A stretch of 39,132 nt of DNA from Bacteroidales bacterium (GCA_017451395.1 JAFSPR010000123.1:1-39132), one strand, 5' to 3'. Counted from the stretch's first letter, positions 23,275-31,706 are shown. Made by a program: numbers and translations. Notes: generated from the sequence alone by a model not told the origin.

Positions 23275-26200
23275 TATTTCATCATTTCTTTAACTGCGGC
23301 CTCAAGTTGGAGGTCACGGCCTGAGAGGGTAGAGGCGGGGTCATTGTAGATGAGGATGTCCGGCTCTATCTGGAAGTTCTCAATGTAGGTCTGGTCCTTG
23401 ACGCCGTAATTACCAACCTGCGGGATACCGAACACTATGAGGGCGTTCACCTGATTCTCCCACCAGACGGCGGTCATTGTGCCGGGAACGGGGGCTCCGA
23501 TTAGTTTTCCAAGGCCTAGGCTCCTGTAGGCATAGGGGAAGCCGGAGGCATCGGAGTAGTTGTCCTCACCGATGAGAACGCAGCTTCTTTTAGTCCATTT
23601 GTTGAAGGGCTCGTGGCCGATATACTGGCCGCGGGGAGTGAAGAGGCAGTATTCCTTGCCTCCGAGGAAGGTCACGAGGTCGTCGTGGAGCCAGCCGCCG
23701 CCATTGTGGCGGGTGTCCACGATGAGGGCATCGCAGTTACGGTACTTTCCAAGGGCCTTTGAATAGAGTTCACGGTAACTTGGTGAATCCATACCCTGGA
23801 TATGTACGTAACCAACCTTGCCGCCTGAAAGTTTCTCAACCATTTCCTCCCTTTGGCGCACCCAGCGCTTGTAGAGAAGGGGAGCGTCAGTTGCGGTGGG
23901 AGTAATGAAGAGGTCCTTCTTCTTGCCGGAAGACTTGATTGTGACAAGGATCTTCTTGTCCACCTTGTCATAGAGGTTCTCAAGCCAGTTCTCTCCGGCC
24001 TTGATCTCGTGCCCCTCGATGGCGGTGATGATGTCTCCGGCCTTTATATCGGTGTCCATCAGGTTGATGGCGCCTCCGGGAAGCACCTCCGCAATCTTGA
24101 CGCCGTCTCCATCATACTGGGTATCGGCCAGAATGCCGATATGCCCAAGCCTGTGGCCCTGCGTTGCGCGGTAACGGGCGCCGGTGTGGGAACCGTTAAG
24201 TTCTCCAAGCATTTCTGAGAGGAGGTCCGTGAAGTCGAAGTCGTTGTTGATGTAAGGGAGTTTTGAGGCGTAATTGGTGTGGTAGTAATCCCAATCGGCC
24301 CCGTGGAGATCCGGGACGTAGAACTTCTCCTTCACCTGCTTCCAGCAGTGCTCGAAGATGTACTCGCGCTCCTCCTGGGGCTTGTACTCATAGTCTCCGG
24401 AGAAACTTATGGCCTTGTCCTTGTTGTTGGATATGTCCAGTTTGGAGAGCTGGGCGCCGCGGAAGATGAAGATGGACTTGCCGTCAGGGGAGGGCGTGAA
24501 ACTGCCCATAACGCCTTTTTTCACCACGGTGATGTCTCCCTTCTCGATGTCCAGCACACAAAGGTCATAGCCCTTTTCAAGGCGCTGGGTGAAATAGAGT
24601 TTGGCGCCGTCCTGGGTGAGGTAGTGGTCTCCCATCCTGTTTGAGAAGCGGGTGAGACGCTTTATTCTGAGATCCCTGTTCTCGAGGTCCAGATTCACCT
24701 TTTCAACTTTCTTTGCAAGGGAGTCTTTCTCCGCTTTCTTTTCCTCTTTTTCCGCCTTCTTTTCTCCAAGGAGCATCTTGTCTATCTCCTTCTGCTCCTT
24801 GCTGCGGCCGAAATCGGCATATGCCTTGCCGTCAAAGAACATTATGTAGATGTCATCCTCTGCGCCCCAGCTGCCGTGGCTGCGGTATCCGTTTTTGTCA
24901 CTTTCCCAGGTCATTGCCTTGCCGCCGAGGGCCCAGCGGAAACCGCCGTCGGAGTAGCCGCTGCGGGTGAGATTGGTTATCTTACCGCTTTCAACCTCAA
25001 TGACTGCGATGTCCTCGTTGTTCCAGCCGCCGCCTTCGGCCCAATTTGCAAGGATATACTGGCTGTCGGGGCTCCAGGCAAAATGCTGGTCTCCGTCACT
25101 GTATGAGTAGTTTATGTCCTTGAAAAGGCTCTTGGGTTTGCCGCCGGACGCGGGCATCACAACAAGTTCCGTACGGTCACGAAGGTATGCGATATGCTTC
25201 CCGTCAGGGGACACCTGAACCTGGAAGGAGGTTTCTCCTTCAGGGCTCACGCGCTCTTCCTTGAAGGAGGCGCTGTATGTGAAAAGTTTGTCTTCCTTAT
25301 TGGTTAGGGAAGTCTTGTAGATGCTCCAGCAGCCGTTTCTCTCACTTGCATAGTAAAGTTCACGGCCGTCTTTTGAGAAAGACACGCCGCGTTCCTGCTC
25401 CGGGGTGTTGGTGATGCGGCGGGTGGTGGCATAGTCTACGCTGGTCACAAAGACGTCTCCGCGTATGACAAGGGCCACTTCCTTGCCGCCGGGGGATACC
25501 GCTATGGCCGATGCGCTCTTGAGTTGCATCTGGTTCACCGATTTATCGGCCTCATCCCTTACTACGGTAATCTCAACCTTGCTTTCCCGGCCGTCCCTGA
25601 GGGTGTAGAGTTCTCCGTTATAGGAATAGCAGAGTGTGCCGTCATTGGCGGCGGAAAGGAAGCGGGCGGGATTTTTGTCGTAGGAGGTGAGCCTTGTCTT
25701 GGCTGACGGGTTTGAAATGCTTGATTTCCAAACGTTTATATTGCTGCCGCCTTCCTCGGAGAGATAGTAGAAAGTGTCTCCGTCCTGGCCGATTACAGGA
25801 TTGCGGTCCTCTCCGTTATAGGTGGTGAGTTTCCTGAAACCAAGTTTTCCGTCCCACTGCCAGATATCCCTTGTTACGGCCGATGTATGGTGTTTTCTCA
25901 GGGGATCCTCATAACCCTTCCAGTCCTCGTAGAGGATGGTGCCGTTTGGGCCGAAACTGAGGGCGCATACGGTAAGGGAGGTCACCAGTTCCGGGGCTCC
26001 TCCTTCAAGGGAAGTCCTGTAGAGAGCGGGATCACCGGGGAAACCGTCGAACTGAGGGCTCTGGAGGGCGGTTGTGTACCAGTTATAGTAAACGTATCCG
26101 TCAGGAGAAACCGCAAGGGGAGTCTCGCTTCCGGGCATAGTGGTTATGCGGGTAGGGACACCGCCCCGGGCCGATGTTACAAAAATGTCCTTGGAACCTT

Positions 26201-26453
26201 CCCTCCAACTGCTGAAGACTATGCGGGAACCGTCCGGAGTCCATATGGGATCTGTCTCATATGCCTTGTTGGAGGTAATCTGCAGGGCCTGGCCGCCTTC
26301 CGATGGCACGGTGAAAATGTCTCCCTTATAACTGAAGGCTATGGTTTTACCGTCAGGGGAAATGGCGTTACGGCGTACCCACTGGGGTACTTCCTGGGCT
26401 ATTGCAGTTGCTGCCAAAACAAGAGCAGCCAGAGTGATGAGGATACGTTTCAT
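23274..26453 (-). CDS. Tricorn-like S41 family protease with beta-propellers and PDZ domain
   Basis: 1059 aa from the ATG at 26453. A signal peptide ends at TAIAQ, so it is exported. Residues 20-640 hold repeated propeller blades with SPDGK-type motifs. A lysine- and glutamate-rich linker lies near residues 555-590. The C-terminal third has a PDZ domain (VLPGGAINLMDTDIKAGDIITAIEGHEIK) and the S41 catalytic core, with IVDTRHNGGGW and the likely nucleophile Ser in DNYSDASGFPYAYR. Tricorn proteases degrade peptides; Bacteroidota forms are periplasmic. It is first in a two-gene operon with the glycosyltransferase (1-nt overlap). The promoter box lies 21 nt upstream. Confidence 0.92.
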   Translation of the reverse strand: MKRILITLAALVLAATAIAQEVPQWVRRNAISPDGKTIAFSYKGDIFTVPSEGGQALQITSNKAYETDPIWTPDGSRIVFSSWREGSKDIFVTSARGGVPTRITTMPGSETPLAVSPDGYVYYNWYTTALQSPQFDGFPGDPALYRTSLEGGAPELVTSLTVCALSFGPNGTILYEDWKGYEDPLRKHHTSAVTRDIWQWDGKLGFRKLTTYNGEDRNPVIGQDGDTFYYLSEEGGSNINVWKSSISNPSAKTRLTSYDKNPARFLSAANDGTLCYSYNGELYTLRDGRESKVEITVVRDEADKSVNQMQLKSASAIAVSPGGKEVALVIRGDVFVTSVDYATTRRITNTPEQERGVSFSKDGRELYYASERNGCWSIYKTSLTNKEDKLFTYSASFKEERVSPEGETSFQVQVSPDGKHIAYLRDRTELVVMPASGGKPKSLFKDINYSYSDGDQHFAWSPDSQYILANWAEGGGWNNEDIAVIEVESGKITNLTRSGYSDGGFRWALGGKAMTWESDKNGYRSHGSWGAEDDIYIMFFDGKAYADFGRSKEQKEIDKMLLGEKKAEKEEKKAEKDSLAKKVEKVNLDLENRDLRIKRLTRFSNRMGDHYLTQDGAKLYFTQRLEKGYDLCVLDIEKGDITVVKKGVMGSFTPSPDGKSIFIFRGAQLSKLDISNNKDKAISFSGDYEYKPQEEREYIFEHCWKQVKEKFYVPDLHGADWDYYHTNYASKLPYINNDFDFTDLLSEMLGELNGSHTGARYRATQGHRLGHIGILADTQYDGDGVKIAEVLPGGAINLMDTDIKAGDIITAIEGHEIKAGENWLENLYDKVDKKILVTIKSSGKKKDLFITPTATDAPLLYKRWVRQREEMVEKLSGGKVGYVHIQGMDSPSYRELYSKALGKYRNCDALIVDTRHNGGGWLHDDLVTFLGGKEYCLFTPRGQYIGHEPFNKWTKRSCVLIGEDNYSDASGFPYAYRSLGLGKLIGAPVPGTMTAVWWENQVNALIVFGIPQVGNYGVKDQTYIENFQIEPDILIYNDPASTLSGRDLQLEAAVKEMMK

Positions 26454-26471
26454 ACTGTTAAAACTACTAAC

Positions 26472-26502
26472 TTTCAAAGTTAATAAAAAATCTTTAAATT
26501 TG
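26472..26502 (+). promoter_or_regulatory. Promoter TTTC-N19-TAAATTTG for the FucI-like/Fur operon
   Basis: TTTC at 26472-26475, 19-nt spacer, TAAATTTG at 26495-26502, then 4 nt to the ATG at 26507. Confidence 0.65.
26475..26482 (-). promoter_or_regulatory. -7 promoter box TAACTTTG for the Tricorn-like operon
   Basis: Perfect box on the minus strand, 21 nt before the ATG at 26453. It shares base 26475 with the -33 element of the divergent promoter. Confidence 0.55.
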
Positions 26503-26506
26503 CATT

Positions 26507-27700
26507 ATGACTGCAATATACACTATAACCTCAGGCCTTCACAATGGAAACGAGGTCTCACGCCTAAGCGATGAATTCCTCTCCGGCATATTCCCGGACG
26601 GCAACTATGAATTCTGTGGAAGTTCCTTCCAGGACTTCGGTACGCATACCCTTGATATTATTTATGTGCGTACAGGTGGCGCAGAGGGCATTTTCAAAAG
26701 TCTTCTGCCGGAAATGCTTGCAAGAGGTATCAGTAGGTATTACCTTCTTACATCCGGAAAAAGCAACTCCCTGGCAGCATCCCTGGAAATACTCTCTTAC
26801 CTTGGCCAGCAGGGCCTTAAGGGAGAGGTGCTTCACGGCAGCCCGGAGTATCTGAGGAGCCGTATCAACGCCCTTGAGAGAGTTGCCATTGCAAGGCAGA
26901 AACTTCAGGGGGCCCGCATTGGCGTAATAGGAGAGCCCTCCGACTGGCTCATCTCCAGTCACGCGGATCCAGTGGCCCTGATGGACAGAATAGGAGTAAA
27001 GTTAGAGTCTGTTCCGATGGAGGAACTGCTTCAGGAGATTGGCCGCGCCAAGGCCGATGCCGCCCCTTCCGAAGTGCCTATGGCAGATAATGTCCGTGCC
27101 TCTTATCCGGGCGCTACACAGATATATCACGCTATTGAAGTACTTGTTAAGAATCATAAACTTAATGCACTTACACTCAGGTGCTTTGATTTACTTTCAT
27201 CAGTAGGCAATACCGGCTGCCTGGCGCTTGCATCTTTCAACGCCGACGGCTTCCCCGCCTCCTGTGAAGGAGATGTACCGGCGCTTCTTTCTATGATGAT
27301 TTCCCAGGCCCTGACCGGTTTTACCGGCTTCCAGGCAAATCCTTCCAGGATTGATGTGGAGACAGGTGAAATCCTCTTCGCCCACTGCACCGTTCCGTTC
27401 AATATGGTGCGCAACTGGCAGTATGACACCCACTTTGAATCCGGCATCGGCGTAGGCATCCACGGAGAGATTCCGGAGGGCCCCGTTACGGTTTTCAAGG
27501 TATCAGGCAAACTGGACCGTTTCTTTGCCGCAGAGGGAGAACTCCTCTACAACCAGTACGAGGACAATTTATGCCGCACGCAGGTTGTCCTTAAGGTGAA
27601 GCCTGAGGAAGCCCGATACTTCCTCACAAAGCCCATCGGCAATCACCATATCATTGTTCCCGGCCACTGCAAGGCCCTTTTTGAAGAACTTCTGGGATAA
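26507..27700 (+). CDS. L-fucose isomerase-like protein of unknown substrate
   Basis: 397 aa, no signal peptide, cytoplasmic. The C-terminal half matches the FucI/AraA isomerase superfamily. SCEGDVPALLSMM carries the likely metal-binding Glu and RIDVETGEILFAHCTVP the Asp, and a His-rich end (NHHIIVPGH) could supply the third ligand. At under 400 residues it is shorter than FucI (about 590), so it is a related family, not fucose isomerase proper. Its stop codon overlaps the Fur gene start (TAATG), so the two are translationally coupled. Only 4 nt separate the promoter box from the ATG, which predicts a leaderless mRNA. Confidence 0.75.
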   Translation: MTAIYTITSGLHNGNEVSRLSDEFLSGIFPDGNYEFCGSSFQDFGTHTLDIIYVRTGGAEGIFKSLLPEMLARGISRYYLLTSGKSNSLAASLEILSYLGQQGLKGEVLHGSPEYLRSRINALERVAIARQKLQGARIGVIGEPSDWLISSHADPVALMDRIGVKLESVPMEELLQEIGRAKADAAPSEVPMADNVRASYPGATQIYHAIEVLVKNHKLNALTLRCFDLLSSVGNTGCLALASFNADGFPASCEGDVPALLSMMISQALTGFTGFQANPSRIDVETGEILFAHCTVPFNMVRNWQYDTHFESGIGVGIHGEIPEGPVTVFKVSGKLDRFFAAEGELLYNQYEDNLCRTQVVLKVKPEEARYFLTKPIGNHHIIVPGHCKALFEELLG

Positions 27701-28098
27701 TGGAGAAACTTCTCTCACAACACGGGGTAAAACCCACGCCAAACCGCCTTCTGGTGGCGCGTGAGTTGTCATCGGCCGGCCGGCCTCTGTCCCTTATGGA
27801 ACTGGAGGGGAGGCTTGAGACTGTGGATAAAAGCAGTATTTTCCGTACACTGACCCTTTTCCGTGACGCCCATCTTGTGCATGTACTGGAAGATTCCGGT
27901 GACGGAGTCCGTTATGAACTCTGCTACGCCTCCGGGGAGCACGACGACGACCTTCACGTGCATTTCCACTGCACCCGCTGCCACAAGACCTTTTGCCTTC
28001 ACAGCGTCCCCGTGCCGCCCGTAGAAATCCCTGAAGGATATACGGCGGCTTCTTCAAGTTATCTCATTCACGGAATCTGTCCTGATTGCAGCAAATAA
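27700..28098 (+). CDS. Fur family transcriptional regulator
   Basis: 132 aa. The N-terminal winged helix has KPTPNRLLVARELSSAG and DKSSIFRTLTLF as the recognition part. The metal-sensing part has HVHFHCTRCHKTFC and a C-terminal CPDC, which form the structural zinc site with two CxxC pairs. Whether it senses iron, zinc or peroxide cannot be told from sequence. It overlaps the FucI-like gene by 1 nt, so the two should be made in fixed ratio. The intergenic stretch behind it (28099-28219) is AT-rich with no clear terminator. Confidence 0.9.
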   Translation: MEKLLSQHGVKPTPNRLLVARELSSAGRPLSLMELEGRLETVDKSSIFRTLTLFRDAHLVHVLEDSGDGVRYELCYASGEHDDDLHVHFHCTRCHKTFCLHSVPVPPVEIPEGYTAASSSYLIHGICPDCSK

Positions 28099-28219
28099 CC
28101 CGTTTTTGTTAATTACTTGATAACGTGCAATTGCATAATTTACTCCTGTTCAAAAAGACTGGGGTAAATTTCATAAACGCCTATCTATCAACGTGTTAAT
28201 AAAAACGGAGGACGGCAAC

Positions 28220-28226
28220 AAAAAAA
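28220..28226 (-). terminator. T run ending the SRP RNA
   Basis: Seven Ts follow the closing stem (CTTTCCC) of the SRP RNA on the minus strand, forming a simple intrinsic terminator. Confidence 0.7.
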
Positions 28227-28324
28227 GGGAAAGCACCTTAACATCGCACCGCTACAACCTCCTACCCTTGCTGCATTCCTGCCCTGGGGGGATTCAGAGG
28301 GAGCTGGTCGTGTAAGACTTTCCC
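28227..28324 (-). ncRNA. ffs: Small signal recognition particle RNA (4.5S type)
   Basis: About 98 nt on the minus strand. It opens with GGGAAAG and closes with CTTTCCC, the terminal stem. The apical part includes GGGCAGGAATGCAGCAAGGG, the conserved SRP domain IV loop that binds Ffh. A TATATTTG box lies 4 nt before the first G and a run of seven Ts follows the last C, so both ends are set by the sequence. It works with Ffh and FtsY to deliver membrane proteins. Confidence 0.9.
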
Positions 28325-28328
28325 TGTG

Positions 28329-28336
28329 CAAATATA
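28329..28336 (-). promoter_or_regulatory. -7 promoter box TATATTTG for SRP RNA
   Basis: Perfect box ending 4 nt before the expected 5' end of the RNA. This fixes the transcription start at about 5 nt after TTTG in this genome. Confidence 0.8.
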
Positions 28337-28347
28337 GCAATAATTTT

Positions 28348-28830
28348 CTATTCCACCGTAAGGGAATCGAAGATAAAGGGGAGGACGTCATCCACGCAGT
28401 GGAACTTGCGGATGCGCTTGGAGCCCACCAGGATGATGTTGAAGGGCTTTTTGTGCTTTTTCTGGTATTCTGCCATCACCTGGCGGCAGGCGCCGCAGGG
28501 GGAGGCGGGACTTTCACACAGTACTCCGTGGTCCGAGCCCGCTATGGCAAGGGTTTCAAAGGGAATATCCGGGTAATTGGCGCCGGCATAGAACATTACG
28601 GTGCGCTCTGCGCACAGGCCCGAAGGATATGCGGCGTTTTCCTGGTTTGCGCCTTTCAGTACAAGTCCGTTTTCCAATTTGAGGGAAGCCCCTACCTGGA
28701 AGTGGGAATATGGAGAATATGAACCCTTCTGGGCATCCAGAGCAGCGGCTACCATCTCCTGGTCTTCCGGGGTCATCTGGGACGCGGAAGAGAATTCCTC
28801 GTAGTTTATGATGTACTTTTTGTCTGCCAT
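28348..28830 (-). CDS. cdd: Cytidine deaminase
   Basis: 160 aa, homotetrameric-type length. The zinc site is complete: CAERTVMF gives the first Cys and catalytic Glu, and SPCGACRQVMAE the two further Cys. It converts cytidine and deoxycytidine to uridine and deoxyuridine in pyrimidine salvage. It lies downstream of tcdA on the same strand but has its own near-consensus promoter box in the 18-bp gap. It ends just before the SRP RNA promoter. Confidence 0.95.
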   Translation of the reverse strand: MADKKYIINYEEFSSASQMTPEDQEMVAAALDAQKGSYSPYSHFQVGASLKLENGLVLKGANQENAAYPSGLCAERTVMFYAGANYPDIPFETLAIAGSDHGVLCESPASPCGACRQVMAEYQKKHKKPFNIILVGSKRIRKFHCVDDVLPFIFDSLTVE

Positions 28831-28836
28831 AGTGCC

Positions 28837-28844
28837 GAAAGTTA
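28837..28844 (-). promoter_or_regulatory. -7-like promoter box TAACTTTC for cdd
   Basis: One mismatch to TAnnTTTG, 6 nt before the ATG at 28830, in the gap after the tcdA stop. Confidence 0.35.
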
Positions 28845-28848
28845 GTAA

Positions 28849-29565
28849 TTAAAATTCATCTTTCAAAATCTCCTGCAGCGCAAGGCCCGCAAGGGTGAAG
28901 CCGAAAATGCCCGTTATAGGCGCCAGGGTGCCGTTTGCTACGGCTTTTCCGGGACCGGGATCCTGCTCCGGACCAAGGTTCGGGAGCACTTCTTCGTCGT
29001 AGACGCAGAGGAACGGCTTTGCGGGAAGCGTCTTTGCCTGGCGGAGTTTTTTACGGAGGGCAGCCCCCAGGGGGCATCCTCTCACTGAGAAGAATTCGGC
29101 CACACGCACCTTCCCGGGGTCAATCTTGCAAGCGGCGCCCATAGATGAAAAGAAGGCTCCGGGGGCGGCCGATGCTTCCAGGATAAGCGCAGCCTTGTCC
29201 TTCAGGGAATCTATGGCGTCAATTATGATGTCATAGCCATCAAGGCCCCAGGTAACTCCGGCCTCATATCTTTTCTGAAGCGCAACTACCTCGCAATCCG
29301 GTCTGATGTCAAGAAGCCTTTCCCTAAGCACATCCACCTTTGGATGTCCTACGGTTGAGGACGTGGCCGGAAGCTGGCGGTTTATGTTGGTCACGTCCAC
29401 ACAGTCCGGATCCACAATGGTAAGATGGCCGATACCGCTCCTTACAAGGGATTCGGCGCACCATCCTCCAACTCCGCCGACGCCGAAAATGATTACCCTG
29501 GACTTGCCAAGTTTTGTAAGTCCGGAAGGCCCCACAAGGCGTTCTACGCGGGAAAAGGCGTTCAT
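28849..29565 (-). CDS. tcdA: tRNA threonylcarbamoyladenosine dehydratase TcdA
   Basis: 238 aa ThiF/E1-like protein. The opening SRVERLVGPSGLTKL, the nucleotide-binding loop VIIFGVGGVGGWCAESLVRSGIG and DPDCVDVTNINRQ match TcdA (YgdL/CsdL). It cyclises t6A37 to ct6A37 in tRNAs using ATP. The start overlaps the pseudouridine synthase stop by 4 bp (ATGA). Two RNA-modifying enzymes are thus made from one transcript. Confidence 0.93.
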   Translation of the reverse strand: MNAFSRVERLVGPSGLTKLGKSRVIIFGVGGVGGWCAESLVRSGIGHLTIVDPDCVDVTNINRQLPATSSTVGHPKVDVLRERLLDIRPDCEVVALQKRYEAGVTWGLDGYDIIIDAIDSLKDKAALILEASAAPGAFFSSMGAACKIDPGKVRVAEFFSVRGCPLGAALRKKLRQAKTLPAKPFLCVYDEEVLPNLGPEQDPGPGKAVANGTLAPITGIFGFTLAGLALQEILKDEF

Positions 29566-30515
29566 CTCAGAAACTTGTTGAATGCATCCGGAAGGGGAGA
29601 GGTGAACCTGAGCGTCTTTCCCGAGAACGGGTTACGGAAAACAAGCGTTTGCGCGTGGAGAGCCAGGCGGCGGATGGGATCCCACTGAGCGCCGTATTTC
29701 TCGTCACCGGCAACGGGATGTCCAAGTTCCTCCGCTGCGTGAACGCGTATCTGGTTCTTTCGGCCCGTCTCCAGGGAGAATTCAACCTCCGTATAGTGGC
29801 GGGTGCGTTCCAGCACCGTATAATGAGTGATTGCGAGTTGCCCGTCCCGGACTTCCTCCGGGTAGGATTTCATCTTCATAGACTTCTCATTCTCCACCAG
29901 CCAACTCTGGACGGCCCCGTGATCGGCCTCCAGTGAGCCCTCAAGCCAGGCAACGTACTTTCTTTCGCTCACAAGTTCCTTCCACTTGCTCTGGAGGATG
30001 TCCTTTGCGCGCTCGTTCTTGGCAAACACCAGGACGCCGGAAGTGCCTTTGTCCAGGCGGTGGACTATCCACACCTTTGCTGTGGAGCGGTCCGGGGCAA
30101 CGCCGGAGATGATGTCTTCCTTCCTCTGCATACGGGCGTTGAGTTTGATGTATGCGTTGAGAAGGGAATAAAGGGTCTTTTTCTCCTTGCCCGTTGCAAC
30201 CGTGAGCATCCCGGAGGGCTTGTCCACCACAATGTAGTTCTCGTCCTCAAAGAAGATCTTAACCCCGGCCTTTTCCACGGTTTCCCTGGCGTCCGATCGC
30301 ATAGCGCGGGCAATGGAGATGCCCTTCGGGAGCACCGTTATCCTGTCTCCCTTGCGGAGAGGATGGTCAAATGCGGTAACGGATTCCCCGTTCACCTGGA
30401 TCTGGCCCTTCGAAAGCATTGTCTTGACGCTTGTGCGGGACCTTTCCGGGAACAGTTTGAGAAGTTCCTCAAGAAGGAGGCCGGCCTCAGGGGCCATGTA
30501 TTGCTGTCCGGTCAT
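29562..30515 (-). CDS. RluA family pseudouridine synthase
   Basis: 317 aa. An S4 domain occupies about residues 10-70 (SRTSVKTMLSKGQIQVNGE). The catalytic domain has the signature HRLDKGTSG with the catalytic Asp (about residue 154), preceded by VVDKPSGMLTV and followed by GRKNQIRVHAAEELGHPVAGDEKYG. The exact uridine target (23S rRNA or tRNA) is not clear. It overlaps tcdA and the LRR gene by 4 bp each (ATGA), so three genes are translated in sequence. Confidence 0.93.
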   Translation of the reverse strand: MTGQQYMAPEAGLLLEELLKLFPERSRTSVKTMLSKGQIQVNGESVTAFDHPLRKGDRITVLPKGISIARAMRSDARETVEKAGVKIFFEDENYIVVDKPSGMLTVATGKEKKTLYSLLNAYIKLNARMQRKEDIISGVAPDRSTAKVWIVHRLDKGTSGVLVFAKNERAKDILQSKWKELVSERKYVAWLEGSLEADHGAVQSWLVENEKSMKMKSYPEEVRDGQLAITHYTVLERTRHYTEVEFSLETGRKNQIRVHAAEELGHPVAGDEKYGAQWDPIRRLALHAQTLVFRNPFSGKTLRFTSPLPDAFNKFLR

Positions 30516-31132
30516 TTTTCTACTATGTATTTGTGAAGACGCTTTGGCAAAAGCGCCTTGAAATGGTCTTTCTTGCCTTTGGGAACAAGGATTTCCTCAA
30601 CCCCCCCGCAGTCGTCAAAAGCATCCTCTCCAATGATTTCCAGAGACTTCCCAAGGGTTATCCTATAAAGGTTAATGCAGCCCTGGAATGCCCTGGGGCC
30701 GATAACCGCGCATCCGGATGGAATATTGATGGTTTCAAGCTGCCAGCAGTCCACAAAGGCCGATTCCCCTATGAAGAGGAGGCTCTTTGGGAGCTTTATT
30801 CCAATCATCTCCCCGCATTCGGAAAAGGCGCATTCGCCTATGTGAGTGACTGTGGAGGGAAGATGGATCTTCTCAAGATACGAACTGCGCTCTTCCAGGG
30901 GGATTTCCTCTCCAAGCCTTACATCGGCCATATAATCCTGGAAGGCAAAGACGCCGTCACAGATAATCCTGCAGCCGTCTTTGACTGTTACTTCACTTGG
31001 GAAATTCTCTGCGTCCAAGAGCTTTGTGCCGTCCTCAGAGTAGCTGAGACAGTTTTCGTCGTCCCAGAAGTCCCTCTCAAGCTCCTCCTTCGAAGGCGCT
31101 GTGGGGACTGCCAAAATATCCGGGATGGTCAT
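30512..31132 (-). CDS. BspA-type leucine-rich repeat protein, no signal peptide
   Basis: 206 aa. Residues about 85-190 hold four to five LRR_5 repeats with the pattern LP-x-(S)-(V/L)-x-x-IG-x-x-AF-x-x-C. Most BspA-like proteins are surface-exposed, but no signal peptide is seen here, so this copy is probably cytoplasmic. The function is unknown. It sits between the unknown-protein gene (abutting, no spacer) and the pseudouridine synthase gene (4-bp overlap). Confidence 0.8.
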   Translation of the reverse strand: MTIPDILAVPTAPSKEELERDFWDDENCLSYSEDGTKLLDAENFPSEVTVKDGCRIICDGVFAFQDYMADVRLGEEIPLEERSSYLEKIHLPSTVTHIGECAFSECGEMIGIKLPKSLLFIGESAFVDCWQLETINIPSGCAVIGPRAFQGCINLYRITLGKSLEIIGEDAFDDCGGVEEILVPKGKKDHFKALLPKRLHKYIVEK

Positions 31133-31594
31133 CTAGAAATTCTTTACGTACTCGATGTCTTTCTTCAGCATTACCTTGGGTTCCATCTTTGCCACTTTCT
31201 GGAAAAGTTTGAACTGGTATGCCGGAGAGAGATAGACCTTATGCTCGTTCTTGCCCTTGCGCCACCACTTGTAGAAGGCGATGGGATCCGTGTCATAGGG
31301 GATGCGGGCCTCCACTTCTGAACTGAATCCGGGGAAATCTATGAGCATCTTGAGGCCGGTGATGCGGCGGTAATACTCATAGTCCGCGCGGCGGAGTTTG
31401 GAAACCAGGGGAGCGAAAACCTCCATCTGATCCACCTGTAAGGTTTTCTCTTTCACTATCATGCGGTGGATACGGACGGGGTCCTTCAGGAGCCATTCCC
31501 CAATCTTGAAAGTCTCCGGACCGTTTTCACAGTCCAGAGTCAGAAGATCCTGGGAAAAGTAAATTTTTTCTGCTTCTAGAGGATATGTATCCAT
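31133..31594 (-). CDS. Protein of unknown function
   Basis: 153 aa, no signal peptide or membrane segment. It is rich in aromatic and charged residues (ADYEYYRRITGLKMLIDFPGF, FYKWWRKGKNEH). No family was recognised. It is first in the operon with the LRR, RluA-type and tcdA genes; its stop directly abuts the LRR start codon. A TATATTTG box lies 20 nt before the ATG. Confidence 0.7.
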   Translation of the reverse strand: MDTYPLEAEKIYFSQDLLTLDCENGPETFKIGEWLLKDPVRIHRMIVKEKTLQVDQMEVFAPLVSKLRRADYEYYRRITGLKMLIDFPGFSSEVEARIPYDTDPIAFYKWWRKGKNEHKVYLSPAYQFKLFQKVAKMEPKVMLKKDIEYVKNF

Positions 31595-31614
31595 CTTATA
31601 ATACCTTACAACCG

Positions 31615-31622
31615 CAAATATA
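31615..31622 (-). promoter_or_regulatory. -7 promoter box TATATTTG for the 31594-28849 operon
   Basis: Perfect box on the minus strand, 20 nt before the ATG at 31594. It is divergent from the helix-hairpin-helix gene. Confidence 0.6.
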
Positions 31623-31654
31623 TGAAAATATTTCCTTTTTTGAGAATTATTTTT

Positions 31655-31662
31655 TATATTTG
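31655..31662 (+). promoter_or_regulatory. -7 promoter box TATATTTG for the helix-hairpin-helix gene
   Basis: Perfect box, 44 nt before the gene ATG at 31707 but only 4 nt before the ATG of a 7-codon frame at 31667. Confidence 0.6.
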
Positions 31663-31666
31663 AGTG

Positions 31667-31690
31667 ATGAAAAAGTGCATCAACCTTTAA
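31667..31690 (+). other. Seven-codon upstream frame MKKCINL
   Basis: ATG at 31667 coincides with the predicted transcription start, and the frame stops at 31690, 16 nt before the main gene. Leaderless starts are common in this window, so this codon could be translated. It may be a leader peptide or chance. Confidence 0.25.
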
Positions 31691-31706
31691 TAATTAATAA
31701 TTTACT

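Noticed and set aside
28099..28219. Plus-strand promoter at TAAATTTC (about 28165)
   Set aside because: One mismatch, and no plus-strand gene or RNA follows; only the opposing SRP RNA is there.
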